From Oscillospiraceae bacterium (GTDB lineage: Bacteria > Bacillota > Clostridia > Oscillospirales > Ruminococcaceae): a stretch of 64,000 nucleotides of DNA. The stretch covers positions 1 through 64,000 of the forward strand of contig JAIKWY010000121.1 of NCBI GenBank assembly GCA_024684395.1, in the 5' to 3' direction. The position numbers and the translations under genes were made by a program. Below are positions 1 to 9,385 of this stretch, piece after piece; within the stretch, counting starts at the first letter, position 1; every line of letters begins with the position of its first letter. The notes beneath the pieces are model-generated. The model was given only the letters and a program-made list of their open reading frames with translations, ran no database searches and had not been told where the DNA came from.

Positions 1-460
1 GGAGCGGGCTTCGGAGCCGGAGCAGATGCTGCCGGGGAAGGCACACTGAACTGTGCCATGATGTCGTCCATGCCGGTCACAACGGGAGCCGCCGGAGCGG
101 GAGCCGGTGCCGGAGCGGGCTTCGGAGCAGGTGCCGGAGCCGGAGCAGATGCTGCCGGGGAAGGCACGCTGAACTGTGCCATGATATCGTCCATGCCGGT
201 CACGACCGGTGCTGCCGGAGCAGGAGCCGGTGCGGGTGCCGGAGCAGGTGCAGGCTTTGGAGCGGATTTGGTAGCCACGCCAAATTCTGCCATGATGTCG
301 TCGATCGAGGTGCTCGGTGCGGTCGGAGCCGGGATGCCAAATTCTGCCATGATGTCGCTGACGGACTCTACAACAGGTGTAGGAGCCGGCTGTGCAACGG
401 GCTGAACAGGCTGAGCGGGCTGCGGAGCCGGGATGCCGAACTGTGCCATGATGTCGCTCG
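1..460. repeat. Tandem coding repeats in the Pro/Ala protein
   Basis: Two adjacent units of about 123 bp (about 1-120 and 121-245) are nearly identical. Each ends with the codons for MDDIMAQFSVPSP. Three looser copies of the DIMA(Q/E)F core lie at about 283-300, 340-357 and 433-455. This is repeat expansion within one reading frame, not a CRISPR array. Confidence 0.75.
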
Positions 461-1301
461 GGTCGCTGAGTACCGACGGAGCGGGCTGCGTCATTGCAGG
501 AGCAGGAGCCGGGGTCGGTGTCGGTGCGGGTGTCGGTGCAACAGGAGCAGGTGCCGGAGCCGGCTGAGGCTGCTGCTGTGCATAGGAAGCGAGGATGTTC
601 GGGTTCTTGCCCTCATTGGCAGCAAATGCGGCTGCCGTCGGGTCGCCTGCGGTCTGTACGGCGAACTGTGCGAGGTCGCCGAGATCGAAACCGCCGTAGC
701 TTGTCGTGGTGGGTCTGCCCTGCGGCATTGCCGGAGCAGCCTTCTTGGGCGGAGCCTTGTATTCCTGGAAACCCGGCAGAACAGGCTCTGGTGCCGGAGC
801 AGGTGCGGGTGCGGGAGCAACAGGTGCCGGAGCAGGCTTCGGTGCAGCAGCGGCAGCTCTTGCAGCAGCCTCGGCAGCTTCCTTCTCACGGCGAGCCTTT
901 TCCTCGGCAAGCTGCTTTTCGGCAGCAGCAGCCTTGGCAGCTTCCTCGGCAGCAGCGGCGGCACGCTTGGAAGCCATTCTTGCCTTGCGTTCCTTCTCCT
1001 CCTGTGCCTCGGCAAGGTTGACCATCCCGGCGTCGTCATCCCGGCGTTTCTGGTCCTCCTTCGCCATCTGCTTCATCATCTTGCTCTCTTGCTTCATCAT
1101 CACTTTGACGAATTTGTCACTGCATTTCGGACAAGTTACATTGTCCAGGACCCCCATTGCATCCTGAACAGTCTTCCCCTCGTGGAGATAGCGAGACACG
1201 TTTTCCGGCTTCATCAGGTTGATACGGCAGCCGGTCGTCTTCTGGTTCTCTGACGCATGTACTACATTTTCCTTTGAGTCACGGTAAAGGTAAAGCAGCA
1301 T
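1..1301 (-). CDS. Pro/Ala-rich repeat protein with N-terminal zinc-ribbon-like segment, partial
   Basis: Read on the minus strand from ATG at 1301-1299, six bases after AGGAGG (1308-1313); it runs off the left edge, so the C-terminus is missing. The first 65 or so residues (starting MLLYLYRDSKENVVHASEN) hold a lone Cys and a CPKC pair, which suggests a small metal-binding ribbon. A Lys/Glu/Ala-rich, probably coiled-coil stretch follows (about residues 80-145). The rest alternates Pro-Ala linkers with at least five copies of a short motif close to DIMAQFGIP or DIMAEFGIP. At the left edge one linker-plus-motif unit is repeated almost exactly with a period near 123 bp. No signal peptide or membrane segment is visible, so a cytoplasmic scaffold is plausible. 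I do not recognise the family. The Gly/Ala-rich reading on the plus strand is an artefact of the Pro/Ala codons. Confidence 0.8.
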   Translation of the reverse strand, partial: MLLYLYRDSKENVVHASENQKTTGCRINLMKPENVSRYLHEGKTVQDAMGVLDNVTCPKCSDKFVKVMMKQESKMMKQMAKEDQKRRDDDAGMVNLAEAQEEKERKARMASKRAAAAAEEAAKAAAAEKQLAEEKARREKEAAEAAARAAAAAPKPAPAPVAPAPAPAPAPEPVLPGFQEYKAPPKKAAPAMPQGRPTTTSYGGFDLGDLAQFAVQTAGDPTAAAFAANEGKNPNILASYAQQQPQPAPAPAPVAPTPAPTPTPAPAPAMTQPAPSVLSDPSDIMAQFGIPAPQPAQPVQPVAQPAPTPVVESVSDIMAEFGIPAPTAPSTSIDDIMAEFGVATKSAPKPAPAPAPAPAPAPAAPVVTGMDDIMAQFSVPSPAASAPAPAPAPKPAPAPAPAPAAPVVTGMDDIMAQFSVPSPAASAPAPKPA

Positions 1302-1362
1302 AGCAATCCTCCTATTCATCATTCGTTCTGCCTCTATCCTGGTCAGAACAGTCTACCTATAT

Positions 1363-1391
1363 ATCATACCACATTTTCTTGAAAAAATCAA
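1363..1391 (-). promoter_or_regulatory. Promoter of the Pro/Ala repeat gene
   Basis: On the minus strand, TTGATT (1386-1391) is followed after 17 bp by TATGAT (1363-1368). The leader to the start codon is about 55 nt. The AT-rich stretch 1392-1530 shows nothing else I can name. Confidence 0.55.
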
Positions 1392-1536
1392 CTGTTTTTT
1401 AAAATTTTTTTGTAATATACGATACGTATTAAAAAACTTATGCCCTGCTGGATAAATCGTTTTCGTTATTACTCTCTGAAGAGTATGATACACAACTGAA
1501 TTATTAAATTCATCCTATAAATTTTTTAAAAAACTA

Positions 1537-1565
1537 TTGACATTTTCTTTAAAATGGTCTACAAT
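1537..1565 (+). promoter_or_regulatory. Promoter of the GH9 cellulase gene
   Basis: TTGACA (1537-1542), 17 bp, TACAAT (1560-1565). The resulting leader is about 200 nt, long for a simple 5' end. It holds several GC-rich inverted segments (about 1610-1690) but no riboswitch class I recognise. Confidence 0.65.
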
Positions 1566-1774
1566 ATATACAGACAGTCGATTTTGTGAACAATTATACC
1601 TGGAACAGAAGACCGGGCACAAAAAGCTGGGGGGATCTCCGGGAGTTCAGGCTTTCAGGAGATGGTGCGCATGGCGGTGCCGTGTACACAGTCACTTGCT
1701 TTTCTGAGGAGAGGCAAGAATTTCAGGAGCGCATTGCGGTGCGTTCCGTGTTTATTTTAAAAGGAGGAAATTGC

Positions 1775-4552
1775 ATGAAGAAGACAATCGGCAGACGTGC
1801 GCTGGCACTGCTGACCGGCTCCGCTTTGCTCATCGCAGGGGCAGTACCGCTTACTGCTTTTGCAGGCGCAGGCGCAGAGGGAGAAGAGCTTGAGACAGTC
1901 GCACCGGAGGACAAGAACCTGCCCGATCCGGACACACTCGAGCCGGTGGATGTGAATTTTGCCAAGGCGCTGCAGCTTTCGCTGTATTTCTATGATGAGA
2001 ACAAGTGCGGCACCAGAACGGGCAATGTGGAATGGCGCGGCAACTGCCACATGGAGGATGCCGCCGTGCCGCTGATCCCGATGACCGAGAAGAAGCGGGG
2101 CACCAACCTGTCCCAGGAGTTCATTGACGAGCACCGTGACATCCTTGACCCGGACGGCGACGGCACGATCGACGTCGAGGGCGGTATGCACGACGCCGGT
2201 GACTGCGTGAAGTTCTGCCTCCCGGGCAGCTATGCAGCTTCCACCGTCGGCTGGGGCTACTACGAGTTCCGTGATGCCTATGAGGATGCAGGACAGGCGG
2301 AGCACTGCGAGCAGATCCTGCACGCATTCAACGATTACTACCTGAAATGCCTGTACTACGATGAAAACGGCGAGGACGTCCTGGCGTTCTGCTATCAGGT
2401 CGGCGAGGGCAACATCGACCACAACTACTGGATCACCCCTGACCTCCAGGGCACCTGGCTGCTCGACTTCGAGCGTCCGGCGTACTTTGCGACCAAGGAG
2501 ACCCCGGCATCCGATATGTGCGCTGGCGTTGCGGCATCCCTTGCTGTCAACTACCTGAACTTCAAGGATACCGAGCCGGAGTACGCTGCCGAGTCCCTGA
2601 AGGCTGCCAAGGCGCTCTACAAGTTCGCCTGCGAGACCCACTCCGAGCAGAAGCAGAAGCCCAACACCGGCGATGATAAGCCGGTAGAGGAACATGAGGG
2701 CTATGATCCCGAGAATCCGGATGCCATCAACAAGGGCAACGAGAACACCACGATGGTCGTTACCTCCCTTGGCTATGACGGCGGCTTCTATACCTCCAGC
2801 TATGACTATGACGAGCTTGCCTGGGCAGCTGTATGGCTGTACTGGTGTACCGAGGATGACCAGTACATCGAGGACATCATCGGCGTGGACGAGAGCGTGA
2901 CGCTCGACAACGGCGGCCATCCGTACAAGGGCTGGATCCGCCGCATCATCACCGACACCGGCAGATGCTGGCAGAACATCTGGGTACACTGCTGGGATAC
3001 CGTATGGGGCGGCGTATTTGCCAAGCTCGCTCCGGCGACCAACACTGCCCGTGACTGGTACATCTTCCGCTGGAACCTCGAGTTCTGGTCCGGTATGAAC
3101 GAGTCCGAGTATGCCAAGAACAAGGCTTCCGGCGGCATTGAGCCGGCTGTGACCTCCCACAAGTACTTCGGCATGGATGACGAGCTCTGGAACAAGCCCT
3201 GCACCTATGACCAGATCCCGGATCTCGAAGATGCACAGGGTGCCTTCCTGATGAAGACCCCGGCAGGCTTTGCGATGCTGAACGAGTACGGCTCCGCACG
3301 TTATGACACGGCTGCGCTCCTCTGTGCAATGGTTTACCAGAAGGAGACCGGCGATGACACCTTCCTGCGCTGGTCCGCCGATCAGATGAGCTACATCATG
3401 GGCAACAACCCGATGGGTCGCTCCTACATCGTCGGCTATGACCTCGAAAACGGCGCAAGCCATCCGCATCACCGTGCATCCCACGGCTCCACCACCTACA
3501 GCATGGACGATCCGGCAACGCAGACCCACGTTCTCTGGGGCGCTCTGGTCGGCGGTCCGGATGCGACTGACTGGCACCGTGACATCACCAAGGACTATAT
3601 CTACAACGAAGTAGCCGTTGACTACAACGCCGGCTTCGTAGGCGCCTGCGCAGGTCTGTACAAGTATGTCGGCAAGGATGCAGGCGACAAGCCCGAGGAG
3701 AACTTCCCGCCGAGCGAGCTCGAGCTCAAGGGCAAGATCGAGGAGTTCACCCTCAAGGCAGCTGTTGGTCAGGAAGACAACATGGCAACGCAGGTGCTCG
3801 TCGAGATCGACAGCCACACCTTCCTGCCGCCTCGTTACCTGGACGGCATTGATGTCCGCTACTACTTCAACATCGCCGAGATGCTGAAGAACGGTCAGAC
3901 GATCGACGACCTGAATGTCCGCATCGACTACGACTCCCTGAAATCCAACACCAACGGTGAGTACCAGTGTACCGTGGATGTGGTACAGTACAACGACAAG
4001 GGCGACTGCTACCTGAACATCCACTGGCCGGAGAGCAAGCTCTACGGTAAGGCACAGTTCCAGTTCGCACTGATGGCTGACAAGATCGCCATCATCGAGG
4101 GCGGCAAGGACGACGGCACCGACCTGCATACCTTCATCTGGGATCCGACGAATGACTACAGCCGTGAGCAGATCCGCACTGCCGAGGAGATCGGCAAGGA
4201 GCTGAACGCTGCACCGGAGTTCACCGACGGTCTGACGATGTACATCGAGGGCAAGCAGGTATGGGGCGAAGCTCCGGCAGATGCACCGATCCCGGAGGGC
4301 ATCGAGGCAGCTGATCCTGATGCCACAAAGCCGACCCCGTCCGGCACTGTAAAGTACGGTGACGTGAACTGCGACGGTGCTGTTACCATCGTGGATGTTA
4401 TCGCTCTGAACAAGAACCTCATGGTGAATGAGAAGATCTCTGCGGACGGTCAGAAGAATGCTGACGTTGACCAGAACGGCAAGATCAATGAGACAGACGC
4501 CCTGAACATCCTCAAGACAGTTGTTGAAATGATCACCCTTCCCGTAAAATAA
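1775..4552 (+). CDS. GH9 endoglucanase with CBM3c-like module and C-terminal type I dockerin
   Basis: Secreted cellulase of 925 aa. The ATG at 1775 is chosen because AGGAGG sits seven bases upstream and the protein then opens with a classic signal peptide (MKKTIGRRALALLTGSALL, cleavage near AFA-GA). An open extension to 1586 would bury this signal. The GH9 domain spans about residues 50-640: the DAGD motif (D140-D143) supplies the catalytic base, PHHR lies at about 564-567, and NEVAVDYNAGF contains the likely acid E612. Residues about 650-815 resemble the CBM3c module fused to processive GH9 enzymes (RYYFNIAEML). The last 65 residues are a dockerin with two calcium loops (DVNCDGAVTIVD and DVDQNGKINETD), so the enzyme should join a cellulosome. 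A terminator follows; the gene appears monocistronic. Confidence 0.95.
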   Translation: MKKTIGRRALALLTGSALLIAGAVPLTAFAGAGAEGEELETVAPEDKNLPDPDTLEPVDVNFAKALQLSLYFYDENKCGTRTGNVEWRGNCHMEDAAVPLIPMTEKKRGTNLSQEFIDEHRDILDPDGDGTIDVEGGMHDAGDCVKFCLPGSYAASTVGWGYYEFRDAYEDAGQAEHCEQILHAFNDYYLKCLYYDENGEDVLAFCYQVGEGNIDHNYWITPDLQGTWLLDFERPAYFATKETPASDMCAGVAASLAVNYLNFKDTEPEYAAESLKAAKALYKFACETHSEQKQKPNTGDDKPVEEHEGYDPENPDAINKGNENTTMVVTSLGYDGGFYTSSYDYDELAWAAVWLYWCTEDDQYIEDIIGVDESVTLDNGGHPYKGWIRRIITDTGRCWQNIWVHCWDTVWGGVFAKLAPATNTARDWYIFRWNLEFWSGMNESEYAKNKASGGIEPAVTSHKYFGMDDELWNKPCTYDQIPDLEDAQGAFLMKTPAGFAMLNEYGSARYDTAALLCAMVYQKETGDDTFLRWSADQMSYIMGNNPMGRSYIVGYDLENGASHPHHRASHGSTTYSMDDPATQTHVLWGALVGGPDATDWHRDITKDYIYNEVAVDYNAGFVGACAGLYKYVGKDAGDKPEENFPPSELELKGKIEEFTLKAAVGQEDNMATQVLVEIDSHTFLPPRYLDGIDVRYYFNIAEMLKNGQTIDDLNVRIDYDSLKSNTNGEYQCTVDVVQYNDKGDCYLNIHWPESKLYGKAQFQFALMADKIAIIEGGKDDGTDLHTFIWDPTNDYSREQIRTAEEIGKELNAAPEFTDGLTMYIEGKQVWGEAPADAPIPEGIEAADPDATKPTPSGTVKYGDVNCDGAVTIVDVIALNKNLMVNEKISADGQKNADVDQNGKINETDALNILKTVVEMITLPVK

Positions 4553-4559
4553 GCCAGAA

Positions 4560-4597
4560 GAGGCGCCTCCGATGTGGGGCGCCTCATTATTTTTTTC
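4560..4597 (+). terminator. Terminator after the GH9 gene
   Basis: GAGGCGCC (4560-4567) pairs with GGCGCCTC (4578-4585), followed by a T-rich tail. It sits eight bases after the stop codon. Confidence 0.85.
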
Positions 4598-4603
4598 CGC
4601 CAC

Positions 4604-4632
4604 TTGCCAAAATCCAAAATCTGTGCTATAAT
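4604..4632 (+). promoter_or_regulatory. gltX promoter
   Basis: TTGCCA (4604-4609), 17 bp, TATAAT (4627-4632), with TG just upstream of the -10 (extended -10). The start codon is 37 bp downstream. Confidence 0.8.
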
Positions 4633-4669
4633 AGAAAGTACCAATCCAAAACAGAAAGGATCATCTACC

Positions 4670-6118
4670 ATGTCAGAGACCATCGTAACCCGCTTTGCAC
4701 CGTCACCGACGGGCTTTATGCATATCGGCAACCTGCGCACTGCGCTGTATTCCTATCTGCTGTCCAAGTCGAAGGGCGGCAGGTTCATCCTTCGCATCGA
4801 GGACACCGACCAGGGGCGTCTGGTCGAGGGCGCTGCGGATGTCATCTACAAGACCCTCGAAATGACTGGCATCGACTATGACGAGGGTCCGGGCGTCGGC
4901 GGCGAGCACGGCCCGTATATCCAGAGCGAGCGCCTGCCCATCTACAAGGAATATGCCGAGAAGCTCGTGCAGAGCGGTCATGCCTACTATTGCTTCTGCA
5001 CGCAGGAGCGTCTGGAATCCCTGAAAAACGACATCGGTATCGGCGGCTATGACGGCCATTGCCGTGATCTGCCGCAGGAGGAGATCGAGCGCAATCTTGC
5101 CGAGGGCAAGCCCTATGTCATCCGTCAGAAGATGCCCCTGACCGGCACGACCTCCTATGTGGATGAGGTCTACGGCGAAGTTGCCATCGACAATTCCGAG
5201 CTGCGTGACCAGATCATGATCAAGGCTGACGGCTTCCCGACCTATAATTTCTGCCATGTGGTGGATGACCATCTGATGGGCGTGACCCACGTTGTCCGTG
5301 GCAATGAGTACCTGACCTCCACCCCGAAGTACTGCCTGCTGTATGATGCCTTCGGCTGGGAGCGCCCGCATTACGTGCATCTGCCGCTGCTTATGGGCAG
5401 AGATGCGGACGGCAATGTCTCCAAGCTCTCCAAGCGCCACGGTGCAGTCAGCTTCCAGGATCTGGTGGCGGACGGCTATCTCCCGGAGGCGATCGTCAAC
5501 TACATCGCGCTCCTCGGCTGGGCGCCGAAGGACACGCAGGAGTTCTTCACGATGGACGAACTGAAAGCCGCCTTCTCGATGGACGGTCTGTCCAAGTCTC
5601 CGGCGGTGTTCGATTATGAGAAGCTGCGCTGGTTCAATGCGGAGTACATCAAGAACATGCCCGAGGATGCCTACAATGCGAAGGCGCTGCCGATCCTGAA
5701 CGAGCTCTGCCCGGACTACATCAACACCGAGAAGCTCGCAGAGCTGCTGCACACGAGAATTTCCGCATTCTGCGACATCAAGGAGCAGGTCGGCTTCGTG
5801 ACCGAGCGTCTGCCGATGGAGGGCGACCTCTACACGAACAAGAAGAACAAGACCACGCCCGAGCTCTGCAAGGCGATCCTGGACGACTGCCTGCCGCTGC
5901 TCGAAGCTGCGCCGGCATGGGACAATGACACGCTGTTCGGCATTTTGAAGCAGTACGCTGCCGATACCGAGCGCAAGGCGGGTGCCGTGATGTGGGCTGT
6001 CCGCATCGCCATCGCACGTCAGGCTGTTACCCCCGGCGGTGCCACCGAGCTGATGGAGGTATTCGGCAGGGAGGAGACTCTCGCCCGGATGCGTTTTGCA
6101 GCGGAGGAGCTGAACTGA
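4670..6118 (+). CDS. gltX: Glutamyl-tRNA synthetase
   Basis: Class I aminoacyl-tRNA synthetase of 482 aa that charges tRNA-Glu (and possibly tRNA-Gln, the usual Firmicutes arrangement). The ATG at 4670 follows AGAAAGGA and begins MSETIVTRFAPSPTGFMHIG. The class I signature appears as HIGN near residue 18, and the second ATP-binding motif as VSKLSKRHG (the KMSKS equivalent) at about residues 247-255. Length is normal for the non-discriminating bacterial type. It has its own promoter and terminator, so it appears monocistronic. Starts upstream of 4670 would overlap the promoter and are rejected. Confidence 0.96.
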   Translation: MSETIVTRFAPSPTGFMHIGNLRTALYSYLLSKSKGGRFILRIEDTDQGRLVEGAADVIYKTLEMTGIDYDEGPGVGGEHGPYIQSERLPIYKEYAEKLVQSGHAYYCFCTQERLESLKNDIGIGGYDGHCRDLPQEEIERNLAEGKPYVIRQKMPLTGTTSYVDEVYGEVAIDNSELRDQIMIKADGFPTYNFCHVVDDHLMGVTHVVRGNEYLTSTPKYCLLYDAFGWERPHYVHLPLLMGRDADGNVSKLSKRHGAVSFQDLVADGYLPEAIVNYIALLGWAPKDTQEFFTMDELKAAFSMDGLSKSPAVFDYEKLRWFNAEYIKNMPEDAYNAKALPILNELCPDYINTEKLAELLHTRISAFCDIKEQVGFVTERLPMEGDLYTNKKNKTTPELCKAILDDCLPLLEAAPAWDNDTLFGILKQYAADTERKAGAVMWAVRIAIARQAVTPGGATELMEVFGREETLARMRFAAEELN

Positions 6119-6141
6119 GGGTTTAGGTAGGGTATAACAAC

Positions 6142-6174
6142 GAGGCACCCCGGTGATGGGGTGCCTCTGTTTTT
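6142..6174 (+). terminator. gltX terminator
   Basis: Perfect 10-bp stem GAGGCACCCC (6142-6151) with GGGGTGCCTC (6158-6167), a six-base loop and a TGTTTTTG tail. Confidence 0.92.
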
Positions 6175-6179
6175 GTTAT

Positions 6180-6334
6180 GCAGAAAAAGATGCAGGTGCA
6201 GGAGGCTCAGCCTCCTGCCGAGGGAGGTTTAGGAGGGGCTCGGGTGAACACCCCGTCCCCTCTGTCACTTCGTGCCACCTCCCCACCCCGTGGGGAGTCT
6301 TCCCCTTCTTAGTCGGCGAAAGCCGACTGAGCTC
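6180..6334. repeat. Palindrome-rich intergenic element
   Basis: Between gltX and the convergent PL11 gene lies a GC-rich stretch with stacked hairpins: GCAGGAGGC/GCCTCCTGC (6198-6218) and AGTCGGC-GAAA-GCCGACT (6311-6328). The layout (short stem modules around CACCTCCCC/TGGGGAG) resembles small non-coding repeats scattered between genes of gut Clostridia. That resemblance is from memory and no second full copy is present in this window. It may also terminate the minus-strand gene, although no T-run follows. Confidence 0.45.
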
Positions 6335-6337
6335 CCT

Positions 6338-9300
6338 TTAGTGATCCGCTGTATAATCGTAGACCGTCGGCGGCTCGGGCAGATCGTAGCCTGTGCCGAG
6401 GAAGTAGTCCGTATGCGGCGGCTGGTTGTAGGCATTGTTCTGGGCTGCCACCTGTACACGGTACTGCGGGTTGTGCATCAGCGAGTAGATCGGGTACTCC
6501 GTCGCAAAGGTCGTCGTGAAGATACGCAGACCGCCGTCACTCTTGCGGAAGATCATTTCCTCACGCCAGTCACCGATCAGATCACAGGTCAGGCCGGCAT
6601 TGGACTTGGTGTAGTTATTGTAGGTCACGCCGTCGCCGGAGAAGACTCTGCCCTTGCCGTACTGGTCGGCCATGGTTCTGTCAAGTACCGCACGCTCCAG
6701 CACATCCGTCCAGTAAACCACGGAATTCTGTCCCCACTTGGTGATGTTGGCAAACGTCATATCCGTACCGTCAGCGTTCTTCAGGGGAGCGCCTGTCACA
6801 CAGTCATAAACGATGCTGTTATGGGAACCGATCATCTCCGCACCGGCATTTCCGGCGATGAGATTGTCCGCTAAGCAGCGTCCGGTATCGCCGCCGGCAG
6901 TCTGACGGAAGAGCGCCTTGCCGGTCTTGGCATCACGCAGCTCGGTACCCCAGTTGATCTTCTTGCCGTTTGGATGTACCTCGTCCTCCAGACACATGAA
7001 GATCTCCAGCCCCGGGTTGCCCGGCACGAAATCGCCGATATGCATCGCATCACCGTGCGCATTGCTGGTCGTATAGAGCAGTTTGCCGTTGTCGTCGATA
7101 ACAGCGGAACCGCATACGATCTCCTGTCTGCCGTCGCCGTCCACATCAGCGCCCATCTCCTGGTGGTTGCCGTCGCCATAGCCGGCAGCGGATACATTGA
7201 ACCCGGTGTCGAAGAGCCATCTCTGGGAGAGCTTCTTGTTCACAACATCCCACGCAGCCACTGAAAGTCTCGTGTAATAGCCTCTGCCGAAGACAGCGGA
7301 CGGATGCTGACCGTCAAGATAGGCAACACATGCGGTATAGCGTTCGCTGCGGTTGCCGTAGTCATCGCCCCAGGTGCTCTTGCCCTGTGCACCGCGCTCC
7401 GGCGTGTACTTCTGGGTATCGAGCGCAGCACCGGTCAGACCGTCGAACAGTGTGATGTACTCCGGACCGCTCAGGACGGTACCTGCGCTGCTTCTGTAGT
7501 CCTTGGACGCATCGCCGACATAGTTGCCCTTGCCGTCCTTGGTGCCGTCTGCGGTCTTGCAGATCATCTCGCACCTGCCGTCGCCGTCAAAGTCATAGAC
7601 CATGTACTGCGTATAATGCGCACCGGCACGGATGTTTCTGCCGAGATCCACACGCCATACCATCGTGCCGTCAAGGCGGTAGCAGTCGATGAAGACGGTG
7701 CCGGTATAGCCGGTCTTGGAGTTATCCTGCGAGTTGGAGGGATCCCACTTCACGAAGACCTCGTACTGGCCGTCGCCGTCAATGTCGCCCACGGAGCAGT
7801 CGTTCTCGGTGTAGCTGCATGTCGAGCCGTCCGGCATGGTCTGGTCGGCAGGACGCTTGGTGTTGATGTCGATATAAGCGCCGGACTGACCGGAGTTCTG
7901 CGTGCCGAAGACATAGGCAGCAGCGCCCTTTTCGGTGCAGGTCGTGCCGACATAGGTGTCGATGGTGTACTTGTCGGAAGGCGTACCGCCCTGGTCGAAG
8001 TAGTTCGAGGCAGCGCCGGCAGCGATCTCCTTGAGGAGAGTGCCGTTCTTGTAGAGCTTGAAGCTCGTGTTATCCGCATCGGTCGCCAGGATACGCCATG
8101 TGAGCTGCATACCGTTGCCGGCATTGGCAGCGACAAGACCACGGTTGAGGTATTCCATCTGGTAGCCTTCGCCCCAGACATTCTTGTTCAGCCGCACCGG
8201 AACGCCCTTGATCGGGTCATACGGTGTGACAGGCGATGCCGCATGGTCGGTGTCGGAAATGGTAAAGGTATCGAAATTGGATGCGCCGTCAGCAGTCAGC
8301 GAGGTGAAGGTCAGGGTGTTGATGCCCGCTGTCAGGTTGACATAGAGCGTCTCCTCCGCCCAGGTATCCCAGCTTCCGGTGGGAGCGCCGGTGAGGGTGT
8401 AATAGCCGAGTGCGCCGCTGATGTCGAGGCGCACGCCACGGTCGGCAGTGCCGCCGTTCGCCTGATGGATCGTCAGGGCATAGACGCCGTCCTTCGGCGC
8501 ATTGACGTTGATCGTCACATCCGAGCCGACTTCGTTATACAGATTCAGATAGCTCGGGGAGGTAAAGCCCGGGTGGTCGCTCTCCACAAAGCCCTTCTCA
8601 TAATCGCCGTCGCTGGCAGCATAGATGCGGGGCATACCCACGCCTTCACGCATCCGGAAGCCGCCTTCACCGGTGTGCAGGAACCTGGTCATAGCGACCA
8701 GATCGACCACATCGCAGGCATTGTCTGCATTGAGGTCGAGTGCGGGATTGTCCTGTGCCGCCAGCACGGCACGTTTGCCGAGCGCCAGGTCAAAGACGTC
8801 GATCACGCCGTCGCCGTTGAGGTCGCCCGGGATGTAGTCCGGTGCAGACATGGCGATACAGTTCGTTTCGGTGCCGCTTGCGAGCGTGACGGGGATGAAC
8901 TCCCAGTCCTGGCAGTTGATGCCGTTCTGTTCCCAGGTCTGGACATTGGCACCGGCATCGGTGGAGGCATCCTTGACCTCGACCGCCTTGTCGCCGCTCG
9001 TCACCAGACGGAAGCTGCCGTCTGCATTGGCTTCGAGCCGGAAGTGCTCGCTGCCGGATGCATCGCCGAGGACAATGTTTCCGCCGTCCTCTGTCAGCGC
9101 CAGCGTCTTGCCGCCGCCGAGCATGGAATAGATGCAGTAATTGCCGTCCGCATCGCTCTCGATGCGCCAAGTATCATAGGCATGGGCTGCGTCTGTACCC
9201 CACTGCTGTACATTGGTACCGGCTTCCGCCTTGCCGCCTTCGACATTGAGGAACTTGCCGCTGTTGACATTGCGGATGACATAGGTGCCGTCATAGCTCT

Positions 9301-9385
9301 TTGCCGCCACGGTCATGGACGGGAGCACCGCCGGCACTGCTGCGAGCATCATGACTGCCGCCAGCAGGGATTTGTTTTTTTTCAT
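6338..9385 (-). CDS. Rhamnogalacturonan lyase (PL11) with ricin-type lectin, internal dockerin and CBM35-like module
   Basis: Secreted pectin-backbone lyase of 1015 aa. The preferred start is ATG at 9385 (GGAG nine bases upstream; MKKNKSLLAAV signal peptide). An in-frame TTG at 9400 is less likely. Domain order: signal peptide (about 1-30); ricin-B/CBM13-like beta-trefoil with QDW/W repeats (about 33-170); dockerin with calcium loops DLNGDGVIDVFD and DLNADNACDVVD (about 185-245); CBM35-like jelly roll (about 250-385); PL11 beta-propeller to the C-terminus (about 395-1015), rich in DxDGDG loops (VGDIDGDGQYE, YDFDGDGRCE, GADVDGDGRQE). The dockerin sits between modules rather than at the C-terminus as in the neighbouring GH9 and GH5 proteins. 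Substrate: rhamnogalacturonan I. Confidence 0.92.
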   Translation of the reverse strand: MKKNKSLLAAVMMLAAVPAVLPSMTVAAKSYDGTYVIRNVNSGKFLNVEGGKAEAGTNVQQWGTDAAHAYDTWRIESDADGNYCIYSMLGGGKTLALTEDGGNIVLGDASGSEHFRLEANADGSFRLVTSGDKAVEVKDASTDAGANVQTWEQNGINCQDWEFIPVTLASGTETNCIAMSAPDYIPGDLNGDGVIDVFDLALGKRAVLAAQDNPALDLNADNACDVVDLVAMTRFLHTGEGGFRMREGVGMPRIYAASDGDYEKGFVESDHPGFTSPSYLNLYNEVGSDVTINVNAPKDGVYALTIHQANGGTADRGVRLDISGALGYYTLTGAPTGSWDTWAEETLYVNLTAGINTLTFTSLTADGASNFDTFTISDTDHAASPVTPYDPIKGVPVRLNKNVWGEGYQMEYLNRGLVAANAGNGMQLTWRILATDADNTSFKLYKNGTLLKEIAAGAASNYFDQGGTPSDKYTIDTYVGTTCTEKGAAAYVFGTQNSGQSGAYIDINTKRPADQTMPDGSTCSYTENDCSVGDIDGDGQYEVFVKWDPSNSQDNSKTGYTGTVFIDCYRLDGTMVWRVDLGRNIRAGAHYTQYMVYDFDGDGRCEMICKTADGTKDGKGNYVGDASKDYRSSAGTVLSGPEYITLFDGLTGAALDTQKYTPERGAQGKSTWGDDYGNRSERYTACVAYLDGQHPSAVFGRGYYTRLSVAAWDVVNKKLSQRWLFDTGFNVSAAGYGDGNHQEMGADVDGDGRQEIVCGSAVIDDNGKLLYTTSNAHGDAMHIGDFVPGNPGLEIFMCLEDEVHPNGKKINWGTELRDAKTGKALFRQTAGGDTGRCLADNLIAGNAGAEMIGSHNSIVYDCVTGAPLKNADGTDMTFANITKWGQNSVVYWTDVLERAVLDRTMADQYGKGRVFSGDGVTYNNYTKSNAGLTCDLIGDWREEMIFRKSDGGLRIFTTTFATEYPIYSLMHNPQYRVQVAAQNNAYNQPPHTDYFLGTGYDLPEPPTVYDYTADH

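Noticed and set aside
58-1167. Gly/Ala-rich and other frames on the plus strand and a Pro/Leu/Arg-rich minus frame at 491-1039
   Set aside because: They are other-frame readings of the repetitive minus-strand Pro/Ala gene, which has its own ribosome site and promoter.
1586-1774. N-terminal extension of the GH9 protein from 1586
   Set aside because: No ribosome site at 1586, the extension starts only about 20 bp after the promoter, and it would bury the signal peptide that begins at 1775.
1757-4603. 948-codon open frame opposite the GH9 gene
   Set aside because: Antisense shadow of a GC-rich gene; Val/Leu/Arg-rich without domain, ribosome site or promoter. The same holds for 4703-6148, 7304-9517, 18948-21149 and 28146-29687.
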